Shown here: piece after piece, positions 37,733 to 45,797 of the stretch
Layout: the number at the start of each line of letters is the position of its first letter
Position numbering within the stretch: position 1 is the first letter of the stretch
Program-made: the position numbers and the translations under genes
Notes under the pieces: model-generated
What the model saw: the letters and a program-made list of their open reading frames with translations, nothing else
Told to the model about the DNA's origin: nothing
The model's database searches: none
Assembly (NCBI GenBank): GCA_949290865.1
Contig: CASETM010000022.1
Coordinates: 1-54,496 of the forward strand
Source of the DNA: an uncultured Bacillota bacterium
GTDB lineage: Bacteria > Bacillota_I > Bacilli_A > Erysipelotrichales > Coprobacillaceae
Length of the DNA: 54,496 bases
Reading direction: 5' to 3'

Positions 37733-38992
37733 ATGAAGTTACTAAAAAAAATGACATTGCTGCAGAAAGTGTCTATTCTTTTGTTGAGCATAGTTTTGAT
37801 TCTAGGTGTGTTATATTTTTTGACCAGAAATGATGAAACAGCATTTGCACTTAAAAATGACAAGGATATTGTTGTGGAATATGGAGAAACTGTTTCGCTG
37901 ACTTTTGAAGATCTTATTGCTATCGATGGTTTTTCAAAAGCTGAGATAGAAGAAATAAAGGCACAGACGACTATTAAAGATAATATAAAGAATGAAGAAG
38001 GGAAAGATTATCCTGCGATTGGAAAATACAAAGTCGAACTGAAGTACAACAATAAAGTACTGAATAAAATGATAATTGTTAAAGATACAGTAAAACCTGT
38101 CTTTAATGACACTGGAGAAGTGACTATTTCCGTCAATACGGAAAATTATGATTACGGTAGTGTTATCCAGGCGACGGATCTATCAAATGTGACAGTTACT
38201 TTTGATACATCTCAGGTAGATACAAAAAAAGCAGGTGATTACGAAATGACAGCAACAGCAAAAGATGAATCAGGAAATGAAGTGACAAAAAAAATTACTG
38301 TTCATGTTAAAAACAGTTATGGTGGTGTTGATGCAAATGTAAGTGGGGTAGTTTATTCAGGTAAAGGAAAAACAATCTGTATTGATGCAGGACATCAGGC
38401 AAGAGGAAACAGTGCCAAAGAACCAAATGGTCCAGGATCTTCGACAATGAAAGCAAAAGTAACGACCGGAGCAACTGGGTGTGTTACGGGGGCTAAAGAA
38501 TCACAGATCAATCTTGATATCGCAATAAAATTGCAAAAGATATTAACTAAACGTGGTTATACTGTAATCATGTGTAGGGTTAGTCAGGATGTTGATATTT
38601 CCAATGCACAAAGAGCGATGATTGCTAATAATGCAAATGCTGCAGCCTTTGTTAGATTGCACTGTGATTCAAGTGAGTCTTCATCACCAACTGGAACAAT
38701 GACCATGGCACCATCAACAAGCAATCGCTACTGCAGTTCGATTGCAGCATCTTCACAGAAATTAGCAAAATCTATCCTTAATCATACTTGTGCCAGTGCC
38801 GGTTCTAAAAGCAGAGGTGTGACAATTACTGATACGATGACTGGATTAAACTGGGCAACTGTTCCTGTCACGATCATTGAAATGGGATTTTTATCGAATC
38901 CTAATGAAGACAGACTGTTGAATGATGATGCGTATCAGGAAAAGTTAGCAACCGGAATTGCCGATGGTATTGATGAATTTTTAGGGAATTAA
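37733..38992 (+). CDS. Membrane-anchored N-acetylmuramoyl-L-alanine amidase (Amidase_3)
   Basis: A zinc amidase that cuts the bond between muramic acid and the peptide stem. The 419-residue protein has a basic start and one N-terminal membrane anchor (about 15-35). A surface region follows with one or two Ig-like/DUF5011-type repeats (about 45-200, for example DTVKPVFNDTGEVTI). The C-terminal Amidase_3 domain spans about 215-419. Zinc and catalytic residues are visible in CIDAGHQARGN, KESQINLDIA, FVRLHCDSSE and TIIEMGFLSNPNED. The ATG at 37733 after AGAGGGG is preferred to the frame start at 37664, which lies upstream of the promoter. It acts at the wall during growth or separation. Confidence 0.92.
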   Translation: MKLLKKMTLLQKVSILLLSIVLILGVLYFLTRNDETAFALKNDKDIVVEYGETVSLTFEDLIAIDGFSKAEIEEIKAQTTIKDNIKNEEGKDYPAIGKYKVELKYNNKVLNKMIIVKDTVKPVFNDTGEVTISVNTENYDYGSVIQATDLSNVTVTFDTSQVDTKKAGDYEMTATAKDESGNEVTKKITVHVKNSYGGVDANVSGVVYSGKGKTICIDAGHQARGNSAKEPNGPGSSTMKAKVTTGATGCVTGAKESQINLDIAIKLQKILTKRGYTVIMCRVSQDVDISNAQRAMIANNANAAAFVRLHCDSSESSSPTGTMTMAPSTSNRYCSSIAASSQKLAKSILNHTCASAGSKSRGVTITDTMTGLNWATVPVTIIEMGFLSNPNEDRLLNDDAYQEKLATGIADGIDEFLGN

Positions 38993-39013
38993 AAAACAAA
39001 CTGAAAATAACAG

Positions 39014-39052
39014 AAAAAAGAACCGCGATTATTAAATCAGCGGTTCTTTTTT
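39014..39052. terminator. Bidirectional terminator between convergent amidase and lipoprotein genes
   Basis: AAAAAAGAACCGC (39013-39025) and GCGGTTCTTTTTT (39040-39052) make a 13-pair stem with A and T runs on both sides, so it works on either strand. Confidence 0.92.
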
Positions 39053-39053
39053 A

Positions 39054-39575
39054 TCAGTATGGTAAATCTAGATCATCAAGTATGAATTTCTCTTCATCTT
39101 TTATTTCTAAGTATATATAATACTGTTTTGTAAGAAAAAAATAAGTTTCATTTTTATCTTCATCAGAAGTGATAATATAGCTTAAACCATTATTGTAGAC
39201 TTCTTTTTCTGGAGACGAGTTAGAATTTTTTATGTTTTTGTCAATGTAATTTTCAAATAGACTGAAATCATCATCGGAAACAGGATTAAGAAAATAAACA
39301 ATACTAATCGTACTATAATCTGTTTTCGTCACAATATCATAAATATTTTTTAGATTTTTTTCATCTTTCCATAATGAAAAAGCATAATAATTATAAGTGT
39401 TTTCATCGTCTAATATTTCAGAAAACATCATTTCATCTTCTGAGACATATAACCAGGAGTCAACTCCTTTTAATCTGGAAGAAAGATCATCATAACTTTC
39501 ATATACAGGCAATTGTTTTTGTGAACATCCTGTTAAAAATAACACAAGAAACAATGCAATTATTTTTTTTATCAT
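39054..39575 (-). CDS. Small lipoprotein of unknown function
   Basis: A 173-residue exported lipoprotein with a short hydrophobic signal ending in the lipobox LTGC (Cys17). The mature part is acidic and rich in Tyr, Asp and Ser (ESYDDLSSRLKGVDSWLYVS), with no domain I can name. AAGGGGAG lies ahead of the ATG. It stands alone: a bidirectional terminator after it and about 280 bases of AT-rich intergenic sequence before it, where no gene was found. It might serve the cell surface like its wall-hydrolase neighbours, but that is position only. Confidence 0.7.
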   Translation of the reverse strand: MIKKIIALFLVLFLTGCSQKQLPVYESYDDLSSRLKGVDSWLYVSEDEMMFSEILDDENTYNYYAFSLWKDEKNLKNIYDIVTKTDYSTISIVYFLNPVSDDDFSLFENYIDKNIKNSNSSPEKEVYNNGLSYIITSDEDKNETYFFLTKQYYIYLEIKDEEKFILDDLDLPY

Positions 39576-39789
39576 TTTATTATTCTCTCCCCTTTATGAT
39601 AATATCAACATGTAAGATATTGTTATTTTTATTATAATTGATAATCATATGAGATTCAATAATCAGTACACCTGAATCATGTTAACTATCAATAGCTAGA
39701 GTCATGGAAAATACGTTCGACAGCTTTTTATTTTTCAATTATATTTTAGTATAGACTTAGTTTTCATATTTTTTATTTCAGAATATTTT

Positions 39790-39850
39790 GGCAAAAATAA
39801 AAACCTTTCAGTAAAACAGTTTTTTGAATTTATACTGTTTATTGAAAGGT
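39790..39850 (-). terminator. Terminator of the first NlpC/P60 gene
   Basis: On the minus strand ACCTTTCAATAAACAGT (39834-39850) pairs with ACTGTTTTACTGAAAGGT (39803-39820) with a bulge, followed by a T-rich tail. Confidence 0.8.
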
Positions 39851-39856
39851 CATTAT

Positions 39857-41209
39857 TTATTTTACACGTCTAATAGTTGACATGTTTTTATAATAATAAG
39901 AACCAGGTTCTAATGATGAAATCTTAACCTTGGCATTTGGATCATCACCAAAGGTATTTGAATTTCCGCCACCAGCATGAATAACTGAACGAGTTCCATC
40001 AGCATTTAGGATAACAATACCGATATGATAGGCAGGACTTCCAAAACAAACCAGATCGCCAGTTCTTGAATTAGACCAGCTGACTGCTGTCCATCTTCTT
40101 GAATATCCAGCAGCTGTATCTCGTGATACGCTGACACCTGCCTGTTTAAGACAGTAATAAACTAATCCCGAACAGTCGAAGTAATCTGGACCACTAGCTC
40201 CCCAATAATAACGGCATCCTAATTTACTGTATGCTATTTTATAAATATTATAACCTAACTGTTCTCCAGAAATAGATCCTGAACCACCAGAACTACTTGA
40301 ACCGCCTGAAGATTCACTACCAGAGTTGCTTGAACCTCCGGTTGAACCGCCTCCGGTGTTACCTGTCCCACCGGAATTATTTGAGCCTCCACTAGAACCA
40401 CCACCAGTAGAAGGATCTATTGGTTTTGAACCGGTTGTTGGTGTTTCATAAGCTTCTTTATTGAATTTGTCAATAGCGGCACTTAATGATTCGGTTGCTT
40501 CACCATAGTCGTAAATAGCATTTTGTGTTGCCGCAATATTTTTCATCTGTTCTTCTAATAATTTTGAATATTCAGCCTGAATGACAGCCTGTTGAGATTT
40601 TTGCTGTTGTAAGACTTTTTTGGCACTGTCTAAAGCCTCTTTTTGTATTTCAATGGCTTTTTTGCTTTCCAGCATTTCGGCAATCAATTGCTGATCGCTG
40701 TCTGTCAGATCATTATAACCTTCAATTCTAGTAAAGAAATCAGTAAAGTTTTCTGCGGAAAATATGTAATCGATGAAAGAATTATCATTGAGATAACTCT
40801 GCATTGTGTACATACGCTCTTTAATCAACTGATCATTTTTATCAATTTCTTTTTGCGTATTTTCAATAGCTGTTTGGACATATTGAATTTCACTTTCTTT
40901 TTCTTCAATATCACTGGTAATCTGATTCAGTTCTTTTTGCACAGATTCTAAAGTTGCCTTTGTATTAGAAGCATCTTCTTTCTGTTGAGAAAGCTGATTC
41001 ATTAGTTCTTTATTTTTCTTTTTTAAATATTCATTGAAACTTTCACAAGTTGATTTATTGCTGTTCGTAAGATTTCCACTAGAACACAGTTTCATGTATT
41101 TATCTTCATTTTTAGAAAAATCTATAGCTTTAACTGGTATAGGATTATACAACATACCAGTAATCAAAGTACCTGCAATTAAACTCAAGATACAACCTTT
41201 AATTTTCAT
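39857..41209 (-). CDS. Secreted coiled-coil NlpC/P60 peptidoglycan endopeptidase (PcsB/CwlO-like)
   Basis: The 450-residue protein has a signal peptide (about 1-28, cut after VKA). A long coiled coil follows (about 60-245, rich in Gln, Glu, Lys), then a Gly/Ser linker of about 60 residues, and a C-terminal NlpC/P60 domain. The catalytic cysteine is C346 in DYFDCSGLVYYC, with the histidine near 395 in PAYHIGIVI and a further IHAGGG. The coiled coil resembles that of PcsB/CwlO, which are controlled by FtsEX. At its start is the motif CSSGNLTNSNKSTC, two cysteines nine or more residues apart, shared with the next gene. AGGAGGT precedes the ATG. Confidence 0.88.
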   Translation of the reverse strand: MKIKGCILSLIAGTLITGMLYNPIPVKAIDFSKNEDKYMKLCSSGNLTNSNKSTCESFNEYLKKKNKELMNQLSQQKEDASNTKATLESVQKELNQITSDIEEKESEIQYVQTAIENTQKEIDKNDQLIKERMYTMQSYLNDNSFIDYIFSAENFTDFFTRIEGYNDLTDSDQQLIAEMLESKKAIEIQKEALDSAKKVLQQQKSQQAVIQAEYSKLLEEQMKNIAATQNAIYDYGEATESLSAAIDKFNKEAYETPTTGSKPIDPSTGGGSSGGSNNSGGTGNTGGGSTGGSSNSGSESSGGSSSSGGSGSISGEQLGYNIYKIAYSKLGCRYYWGASGPDYFDCSGLVYYCLKQAGVSVSRDTAAGYSRRWTAVSWSNSRTGDLVCFGSPAYHIGIVILNADGTRSVIHAGGGNSNTFGDDPNAKVKISSLEPGSYYYKNMSTIRRVK

Positions 41210-41290
41210 AGTCTACCTCCTCATAATATTTATACAACATTTATTTAAAAAAGTAAATAAATTTATGATATATCGAAAATATCACATAAT

Positions 41291-41333
41291 ATAAAAAAAC
41301 TGTAAAAAATAGAAACCTATTTCATACAGTTTA
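41291..41333 (-). terminator. Terminator of the second NlpC/P60 gene
   Basis: On the minus strand AAACTGTATGAAATAG pairs with CTATTTTTTACAGTTT with small mismatches, followed by a T run. It shares the AAACTGT core with the terminator of the neighbouring paralogue. Confidence 0.8.
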
Positions 41334-41340
41334 TCATTTA

Positions 41341-42483
41341 TTAATAAGGACGTACAGCACAAGTAAATCTACCAACATTTGATGCGATTTTAACAACATC
41401 TCCTGTTTGAGGTGCATGTATGTATTGACCATTACCGATATAAATACCAACGTGTCCGGATTTCCATAAGATATCACCAGGTTGTGCCTGACTGACTGGG
41501 ATGACAGCACCAGATTCTTTTTGCGAACCAGAATAGTGATCTAAATAAACACCAGCCTGTGCATAACACCACATAACTAATCCTGAACAGTCAAATGAGT
41601 TTGGTCCAGCAGCACCCCATACATATGGACAGCCAAGTTTAGAGTAAGCTGCAGCGACAACAGTAGCACCGTACTTATTTGTTGTTGGAACATCCTGTGG
41701 TGGAGTTATTGATCCGCCACCTGAAGAACCGTTATTGATAATAATAGATGACAGGAATGAATCTAGAGAGCTTTGAGTGCTTGATATTTCTTTCTGTTCT
41801 TCCTGAGCTGAAGCCAGCTGACTTTGTTGTTGCGATAACAGGTCTTCATATTGGGCCTGTAAAGTTTCCTGTTGTTTCTTTTGTGATTCAATATTAGCTT
41901 TTGCTGTTTCAACAGTTCCTTTCTGTACTTCGACCTGTTCTTTTTCATCGGCAATTTCTTCAATGAGCTCTTCATCATATGAAGTGAGTTCATTGACACT
42001 GTCTATTCTGGCAAAGAAGTCAGAGAAACTTGATGCACCAAAGATGTATTCAATATAGCTGTTACTGTTATTGTATGACTGCATGGCATACATACGATTT
42101 TTTATTTCTTCTTCTTTGCGATTGATGCTGTTTTCGAGATTTTTTATAGAAGTTTCTAAATAATCAATTTCGTTTTGTTTTTCTTGAATCTGATTATTTA
42201 GATTAGCAATTTCAGAAACAACACCATCTAATGTGCTTTGAGTTTGAGAAATTTCTTCTTTAGAAGAATTGATCGAACTTTGCAGTTCTTTGTTTTTCTT
42301 TTTTAAATATTCGTTAAACTGTTTACAAGTTGAGTAATTACTGTTTGATAATCTTGAACTGGAACATAAACTCATATATTTATCTTCCTGTCCTTCAAAA
42401 TTTACAGCTTTAGTTTCTTTGATAGAACCTTGTACTGTTAATAACATTGTAAGACAAATGCTGAAAATTAAACTTTTCTTCAT
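41341..42483 (-). CDS. Secreted coiled-coil NlpC/P60 peptidoglycan endopeptidase (paralogue)
   Basis: A 380-residue paralogue of the adjacent gene. It has a signal peptide (about 1-27), the shared motif CSSSRLSNSNYSTC, then a coiled coil (about 50-240). A short Gly/Ser linker leads to an NlpC/P60 domain with C299 in SFDCSGLVMWC and H344 in KSGHVGIYIGNG. The linker is much shorter than in the sister protein, and the catalytic domains differ more than the coiled coils. The start is ATG 42483 after AAGGAGG; a frame from 42501 would include the ribosome site. It probably works with a membrane activator. The gene diverges from the GH25 lysozyme. Confidence 0.9.
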   Translation of the reverse strand: MKKSLIFSICLTMLLTVQGSIKETKAVNFEGQEDKYMSLCSSSRLSNSNYSTCKQFNEYLKKKNKELQSSINSSKEEISQTQSTLDGVVSEIANLNNQIQEKQNEIDYLETSIKNLENSINRKEEEIKNRMYAMQSYNNSNSYIEYIFGASSFSDFFARIDSVNELTSYDEELIEEIADEKEQVEVQKGTVETAKANIESQKKQQETLQAQYEDLLSQQQSQLASAQEEQKEISSTQSSLDSFLSSIIINNGSSGGGSITPPQDVPTTNKYGATVVAAAYSKLGCPYVWGAAGPNSFDCSGLVMWCYAQAGVYLDHYSGSQKESGAVIPVSQAQPGDILWKSGHVGIYIGNGQYIHAPQTGDVVKIASNVGRFTCAVRPY

Positions 42484-42594
42484 AATCGACCTCCTTGACA
42501 TATTATCTAATGTTTTGTATAAAAAGTAAATATTTTAAAGTGATTTTTTAACATTTTGACATAATTTTACATATAAATAAATGAGGTGAGAAAT

Positions 42595-43602
42595 GTGATT
42601 ACACATGGAATAGACGTCTCTAGATTTCAGGGAATCATTGATTGGGATGAAGTGAAAGAACATATTGATTTTGCAATCATTAGATGTGGTTACGGGGGAG
42701 ACGATCCTAGACAGGATGATCCTTTATTTAAAAGAAATGCAGATGAATGTACACGATTGAATATCCCTTTTGGTGTTTATCTTTATTCATATGCAACCAA
42801 TGTAAAAGAAGCAGCCTCAGAAGCTAGGCATGTGCTTAGACTTGTGAAAGATTATAAAATGGCTTATCCTATTTATTATGATCTGGAAGATAACAATACA
42901 ACAGGCAAACAAAGTAATGAAACCATTGCTCAAATAGCAAAAACTTTCTGTGATATTTTAGAAGCAGAAAATTATTATGTTGGGATCTATGCTTCGCTGT
43001 ACTGGTTTAACACCAAACTGATAAGTCCAATCTTTGATCGTTATACAAGATGGATTGCAAGATACAGTGATGAATTGAATTATGATGGAGATTTTGGCAT
43101 GTGGCAATACAGTGCTACGGGAAGGATCAAAGGAATAGATGAAATGGTCGATCTGGATTACTGCTATAAAGATTATCCAGTGATTATTGAAGGTGGCGGA
43201 TTTAATAATTTTGCTAATAAAAATTTGACGCGATATAAAGTAGGGGATGAAGTAGAATTTCATTATGTTTTCTTTACCAGTGAATCAACAACACCATTAA
43301 GACCATATCGTACTATTGGACGAATCACAAAAATTGTTCCAGGTGCTAGAAATCCGTATTTAATAGGTAATGATGCTGGATGGGTGAATGATCAGGTTAT
43401 TGAAAGACAAATCAAATATCTAGCGGCACCTGATTATCAGGGAATTAGTTTTACCGAGGCATTACGTTCTATTGATGAAGACAGTTCTTTTGCAAATAGA
43501 GCAAAACTGGCAAAGTTAAATGGTATCGATAATTATCAGGGAACACAGAAGCAAAATGATGAACTATTGGCACTGTTAAAGGAAGGCAGGCTGAAAGCAT
43601 AA
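42595..43602 (+). CDS. GH25-family lysozyme/muramidase with C-terminal wall-binding repeat
   Basis: A 335-residue protein. The GH25 domain spans about 1-205: HGIDVSRFQGIIDWDEVK at the N terminus and the catalytic acids in PIYYDLEDN near residue 98. A small SH3-like region (about 210-280) follows. A last segment (SFTEALRSIDEDSSFANRAK, then NGIDNYQGT) resembles the short repeats on clostridial and phage lysins. There is no signal peptide, which is usual for phage endolysins and odd for a housekeeping wall enzyme. The GTG at 42595 is chosen, since GAGGTGAG lies just before it and the GTG at 42586 is inside that site. Confidence 0.85.
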   Translation: MITHGIDVSRFQGIIDWDEVKEHIDFAIIRCGYGGDDPRQDDPLFKRNADECTRLNIPFGVYLYSYATNVKEAASEARHVLRLVKDYKMAYPIYYDLEDNNTTGKQSNETIAQIAKTFCDILEAENYYVGIYASLYWFNTKLISPIFDRYTRWIARYSDELNYDGDFGMWQYSATGRIKGIDEMVDLDYCYKDYPVIIEGGGFNNFANKNLTRYKVGDEVEFHYVFFTSESTTPLRPYRTIGRITKIVPGARNPYLIGNDAGWVNDQVIERQIKYLAAPDYQGISFTEALRSIDEDSSFANRAKLAKLNGIDNYQGTQKQNDELLALLKEGRLKA

Positions 43603-43637
43603 AAAAGACTGATTTCTTTCTAAAATCAGTCTTTTAC
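43601..43637. terminator. Bidirectional terminator between GH25 and GNAT genes
   Basis: AAAAGACTGATTT (43603-43615) and AAATCAGTCTTTT (43623-43635) are perfect arms. The hairpin overlaps the last codon of the minus-strand GNAT gene. Confidence 0.92.
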
Positions 43638-44140
43638 ATAGTTGTATTGACTTTTTTTTCATAAGCTCTTCTTAAGGCGCCACTTTGCAGGGTAATGATA
43701 CCACAGAATTGAAAACCATACTTTGTTAGAAGCCGCTGCATAGAGAGATTGTGTTCATGAGTATCCATTCTTAAACTGTGATATTGAGGATACATAGCAA
43801 CAGCCTGATCTAAAATAATTGTGCCCAAACCTGTTCCCTTATACTGAGAATCAACGGCAATCCTATGTACACATATATAATCTTCGTTATATAGCCACTC
43901 ACCATCAATAACATTGTATGTGGGTTCACCCTGAATAGTCACCATACATGTCCCCAAAATCTTGCCCTGATCTTCAAGGACAAAAGCTTCATCATTATCA
44001 ATATCTGTTTTGATGCTTTGTTCACAAGGATATCCATCCTGCCATTGATCGATATCATTATTTTTAAAATACTGTTTTGCCTGATTGATAATTTCCATGA
44101 CTCTAGGAATATCGCTTATTCGTGTTTTTCTTAATATCAT
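43634..44140 (-). CDS. GNAT-family N-acetyltransferase
   Basis: A 168-residue acetyltransferase using acetyl-CoA. It has the N-terminal GNAT strand-helix (ILRKTRISDIPRVMEIINQA) and motif A, VHRIAVDSQYKGTGLGTII near residue 91, with the pantetheine-binding Q/R-x-x-G-x-G pattern. The late HNLSMQRLLTKYGFQFCG segment is typical of motif B. The substrate cannot be told; small-molecule or protein N-terminal acetylation are both possible. GAGGGAT precedes the ATG. It stands alone between convergent and divergent units. Confidence 0.85.
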   Translation of the reverse strand: MILRKTRISDIPRVMEIINQAKQYFKNNDIDQWQDGYPCEQSIKTDIDNDEAFVLEDQGKILGTCMVTIQGEPTYNVIDGEWLYNEDYICVHRIAVDSQYKGTGLGTIILDQAVAMYPQYHSLRMDTHEHNLSMQRLLTKYGFQFCGIITLQSGALRRAYEKKVNTTM

Positions 44141-44239
44141 TTTTATCCCTCTTTTTATTTTGCATTACAAATATATATATTTTCATGAAAAATGTCAATG
44201 TCATAGAAAACAATTTGTAATAAAGTCAAAAATATCCCA

Positions 44240-44267
44240 TTTACAAAATGAAAAGTTTTGTTATAAT
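44240..44267 (+). promoter_or_regulatory. Promoter of acpP
   Basis: TTTACA (44240-44245) and TATAAT (44262-44267), spacer 16 bases, 29 bases before the ATG. Confidence 0.75.
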
Positions 44268-44296
44268 GATTACGAAAAAAATTGGAGGGTAATAAT

Positions 44297-44524
44297 ATGG
44301 TATTTGAAAAAGTAAAAGAATTAATTGTAGATACATTAGGGTGTGACGAAGAAGATGTAACTTTAGAAGCAAACATCAAAGAAGATTTAGAAGCAGATTC
44401 ATTAGATGCAGTAGAATTAGTTATGGCTGCTGAAGAAGAATTTGGAGTAGAAATTCCTGATGATGTTGCTGCTAATTTAAAAACAGTAAAAGATATCGTA
44501 GATTACGTAGAAAAAGAAGCTTAA
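44297..44524 (+). CDS. acpP: Acyl carrier protein
   Basis: The carrier of growing acyl chains in fatty acid synthesis. The 75-residue acidic protein has the phosphopantetheine site Ser35 in [12 protein letters not shown] and helix 2/3 features ([10 protein letters not shown]). The upstream in-frame TTG at 44282 is not used because GGAGGG lies directly before the ATG at 44297. It is a monocistronic gene with a strong promoter and terminator; no fab genes adjoin, in contrast with the common fabG-acpP-fabF order. Confidence 0.95.
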   Translation: MVFEKVKELIVDTLGCDEEDVTLEANIKEDLEADSLDAVELVMAAEEEFGVEIPDDVAANLKTVKDIVDYVEKEA

Positions 44525-44527
44525 TCG

Positions 44528-44562
44528 AAAAGGTGTCGGATTAAAAGTCCAACACCTTTTTT
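44528..44562. terminator. Bidirectional terminator between acpP and queT
   Basis: AAAAGGTGT (44528-44536) with GGA pairs with TCC and ACACCTTTT (44552-44560) around one mismatch, then T. It reaches the last codon of queT on the other strand. Confidence 0.88.
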
Positions 44563-45040
44563 ATTCTAAAATAAATTTTTTCATAAAAGTTTCGTTGCGT
44601 TCAAGCAGTTTGAAAAGAATAGCGCCAATCAGTAAAACAGCAAATTCACCCACAAATACATAAAATGCATTGATCATAAATGGCAGACTGAATGCCAGGT
44701 AAAGTTCATATCCGACCAGTAAGCCGTTGACAGCACCACCAATGAAAGCTCCGGCAAACAGATTCTTACATAGATACATACCGATACACGCAATGAGTGT
44801 TGCTGCTGTTCCAAAGCAGATGTCATACAGACCCATTGGTGAAGCAAGATTCGCCAGTAAACAACCAATCGTTAAACCGGGAATAAACTTTTTATTGTAG
44901 CATGCCAGTAAAACGATAATTTCTGTCAAACGCATCTGGATTGCTCCATAGGCAATCGGTGAAATAAGAATTGTCAGCACCGCATAAACAGCTGCAATCA
45001 TAGCGTTTGTCGCTAATAAACGTACCTTTTGATTTTTCAT
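44561..45040 (-). CDS. queT: QueT-family queuosine-precursor transporter
   Basis: A 159-residue membrane protein with about five or six helices, of the QueT family. It is the substrate-binding S component of an ECF-type importer for preQ1/queuosine precursors. Family features include the N-terminal AMIAAVYAVLTILISPIAYG and the IQMRLTEIIVLLACYNKKFI segment near residue 34. The assignment is strongly supported by the preQ1-I riboswitch in its leader. AGGAGG precedes the ATG. The ECF energising module is not in this window. Confidence 0.93.
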   Translation of the reverse strand: MKNQKVRLLATNAMIAAVYAVLTILISPIAYGAIQMRLTEIIVLLACYNKKFIPGLTIGCLLANLASPMGLYDICFGTAATLIACIGMYLCKNLFAGAFIGGAVNGLLVGYELYLAFSLPFMINAFYVFVGEFAVLLIGAILFKLLERNETFMKKFILE

Positions 45041-45082
45041 TTTTTACATCCTCCTCTTCTAAAGTACAGTTAGAAGCCAGAT

Positions 45083-45109
45083 AAAATAAAAAAATGGCTG
45101 AGCCATTTT
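45083..45109 (-). terminator. Riboswitch-controlled terminator in the queT leader
   Basis: On the minus strand AAAATGGCT pairs with AGCCATTTT around one base, followed by a T-rich run. It lies nine bases after the aptamer, the right place for transcription-level control. Confidence 0.8.
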
Positions 45110-45117
45110 CATTTTAT

Positions 45118-45155
45118 CCTTAGTTTTTTATACTGGGTTTGGCTCTCGAACCAGT
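45118..45155 (-). promoter_or_regulatory. preQ1-I riboswitch aptamer
   Basis: Reading the minus strand from 45155: ACTGG (P1), a loop starting TTCGAGAGCCAAACC, CCAGT closing P1, then the highly conserved tail ATAAAAAACTAAGG. This equals the class I preQ1 layout (P1, C-rich loop, A-rich tail that threads back). The downstream hairpin and T run form the expression platform. preQ1 binding should stop transcription of queT. Confidence 0.93.
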
Positions 45156-45171
45156 GTTATAAAACGAAATT

Positions 45172-45200
45172 ATTATACATAAACTTATATTGAAAAGCAA
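45172..45200 (-). promoter_or_regulatory. Promoter of queT
   Basis: On the minus strand TTGCTT (45200-45195) and TATAAT (45177-45172) with a 17-base spacer. Transcription would start about ten bases before the aptamer. Confidence 0.75.
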
Positions 45201-45227
45201 TATGAAGATTATATTTGAGCAGTTTCT

Positions 45228-45256
45228 TTGGAATCTGTATGTAAAAATGATATATT
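45228..45256 (+). promoter_or_regulatory. Promoter of the peroxiredoxin gene
   Basis: TTGGAA (45228-45233) and TATATT (45251-45256) with a 17-base spacer. It lies back to back with the queT promoter. Confidence 0.6.
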
Positions 45257-45287
45257 AAAGATAGTAAAAAAGAGAAGGAGAAAAGAC

Positions 45288-45749
45288 ATGTTAGAAGTAG
45301 GAACAAAAGCGCCAGATTTTACACTGTGCGATCAAAATAATAAAGAAGTAAAATTAAGTGATTATTTAGGGAAAAAAGTTGTGTTGTATTTTTATCCTAA
45401 AGATAATACTGCAGGTTGTACTAAACAGGCATGTGGATTCAGTGAAAGTATTGAAAACTTTCATGTTGAAAACTGTGAAGTTATTGGTATCAGCAAAGAT
45501 ACAGTGGCTTCTCACAAAAGATTTGAGGAAAAACAGAATCTAAAAATCACAATTTTGGCCAATCCAGAATTGGATGTGATCAAAATGTATGATGTTTATC
45601 ATGAAAAAAATATGTATGGCAAAAAGGTTATGGGTGTAGTCAGAACAACATACCTCATTGATGAAAACGGAATGATCATTTATGCTAAAGAAAAGGTCAA
45701 AGCAGCGACTAATCCTGCGGATATGCTTGAATTTGTGAGAAATAGATAG
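45288..45749 (+). CDS. bcp: Thioredoxin-dependent thiol peroxidase (BCP-type peroxiredoxin)
   Basis: It reduces peroxides with electrons from thioredoxin. The 153-residue product has GTKAPDFTL at the N terminus and the peroxidatic cysteine in YPKDNTAGCTKQACGFSE: C44, with the resolving C49 five residues later, as in 2-Cys BCP/PrxQ enzymes. A conserved VVRTTYLIDENG lies near residue 118. The start ATG 45288 follows AGAAGGAG. A frame open from 45228 would begin before the likely transcription start and is rejected. Confidence 0.94.
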   Translation: MLEVGTKAPDFTLCDQNNKEVKLSDYLGKKVVLYFYPKDNTAGCTKQACGFSESIENFHVENCEVIGISKDTVASHKRFEEKQNLKITILANPELDVIKMYDVYHEKNMYGKKVMGVVRTTYLIDENGMIIYAKEKVKAATNPADMLEFVRNR

Positions 45750-45797
45750 TTTTTTTGTCATTTATTCATTATAATAAGGTTCGGGAGGGGATGACTA

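Noticed and set aside
42484-42594. WalR-like box (TGTAAA and TGTCAA on the minus strand) between the NlpC and GH25 genes
   Set aside because: The second half deviates from the consensus and the spacing is one base short.
45228-45287. N-terminal extension of the peroxiredoxin
   Set aside because: It would begin within the -35 box of the likely promoter, before the transcription start.
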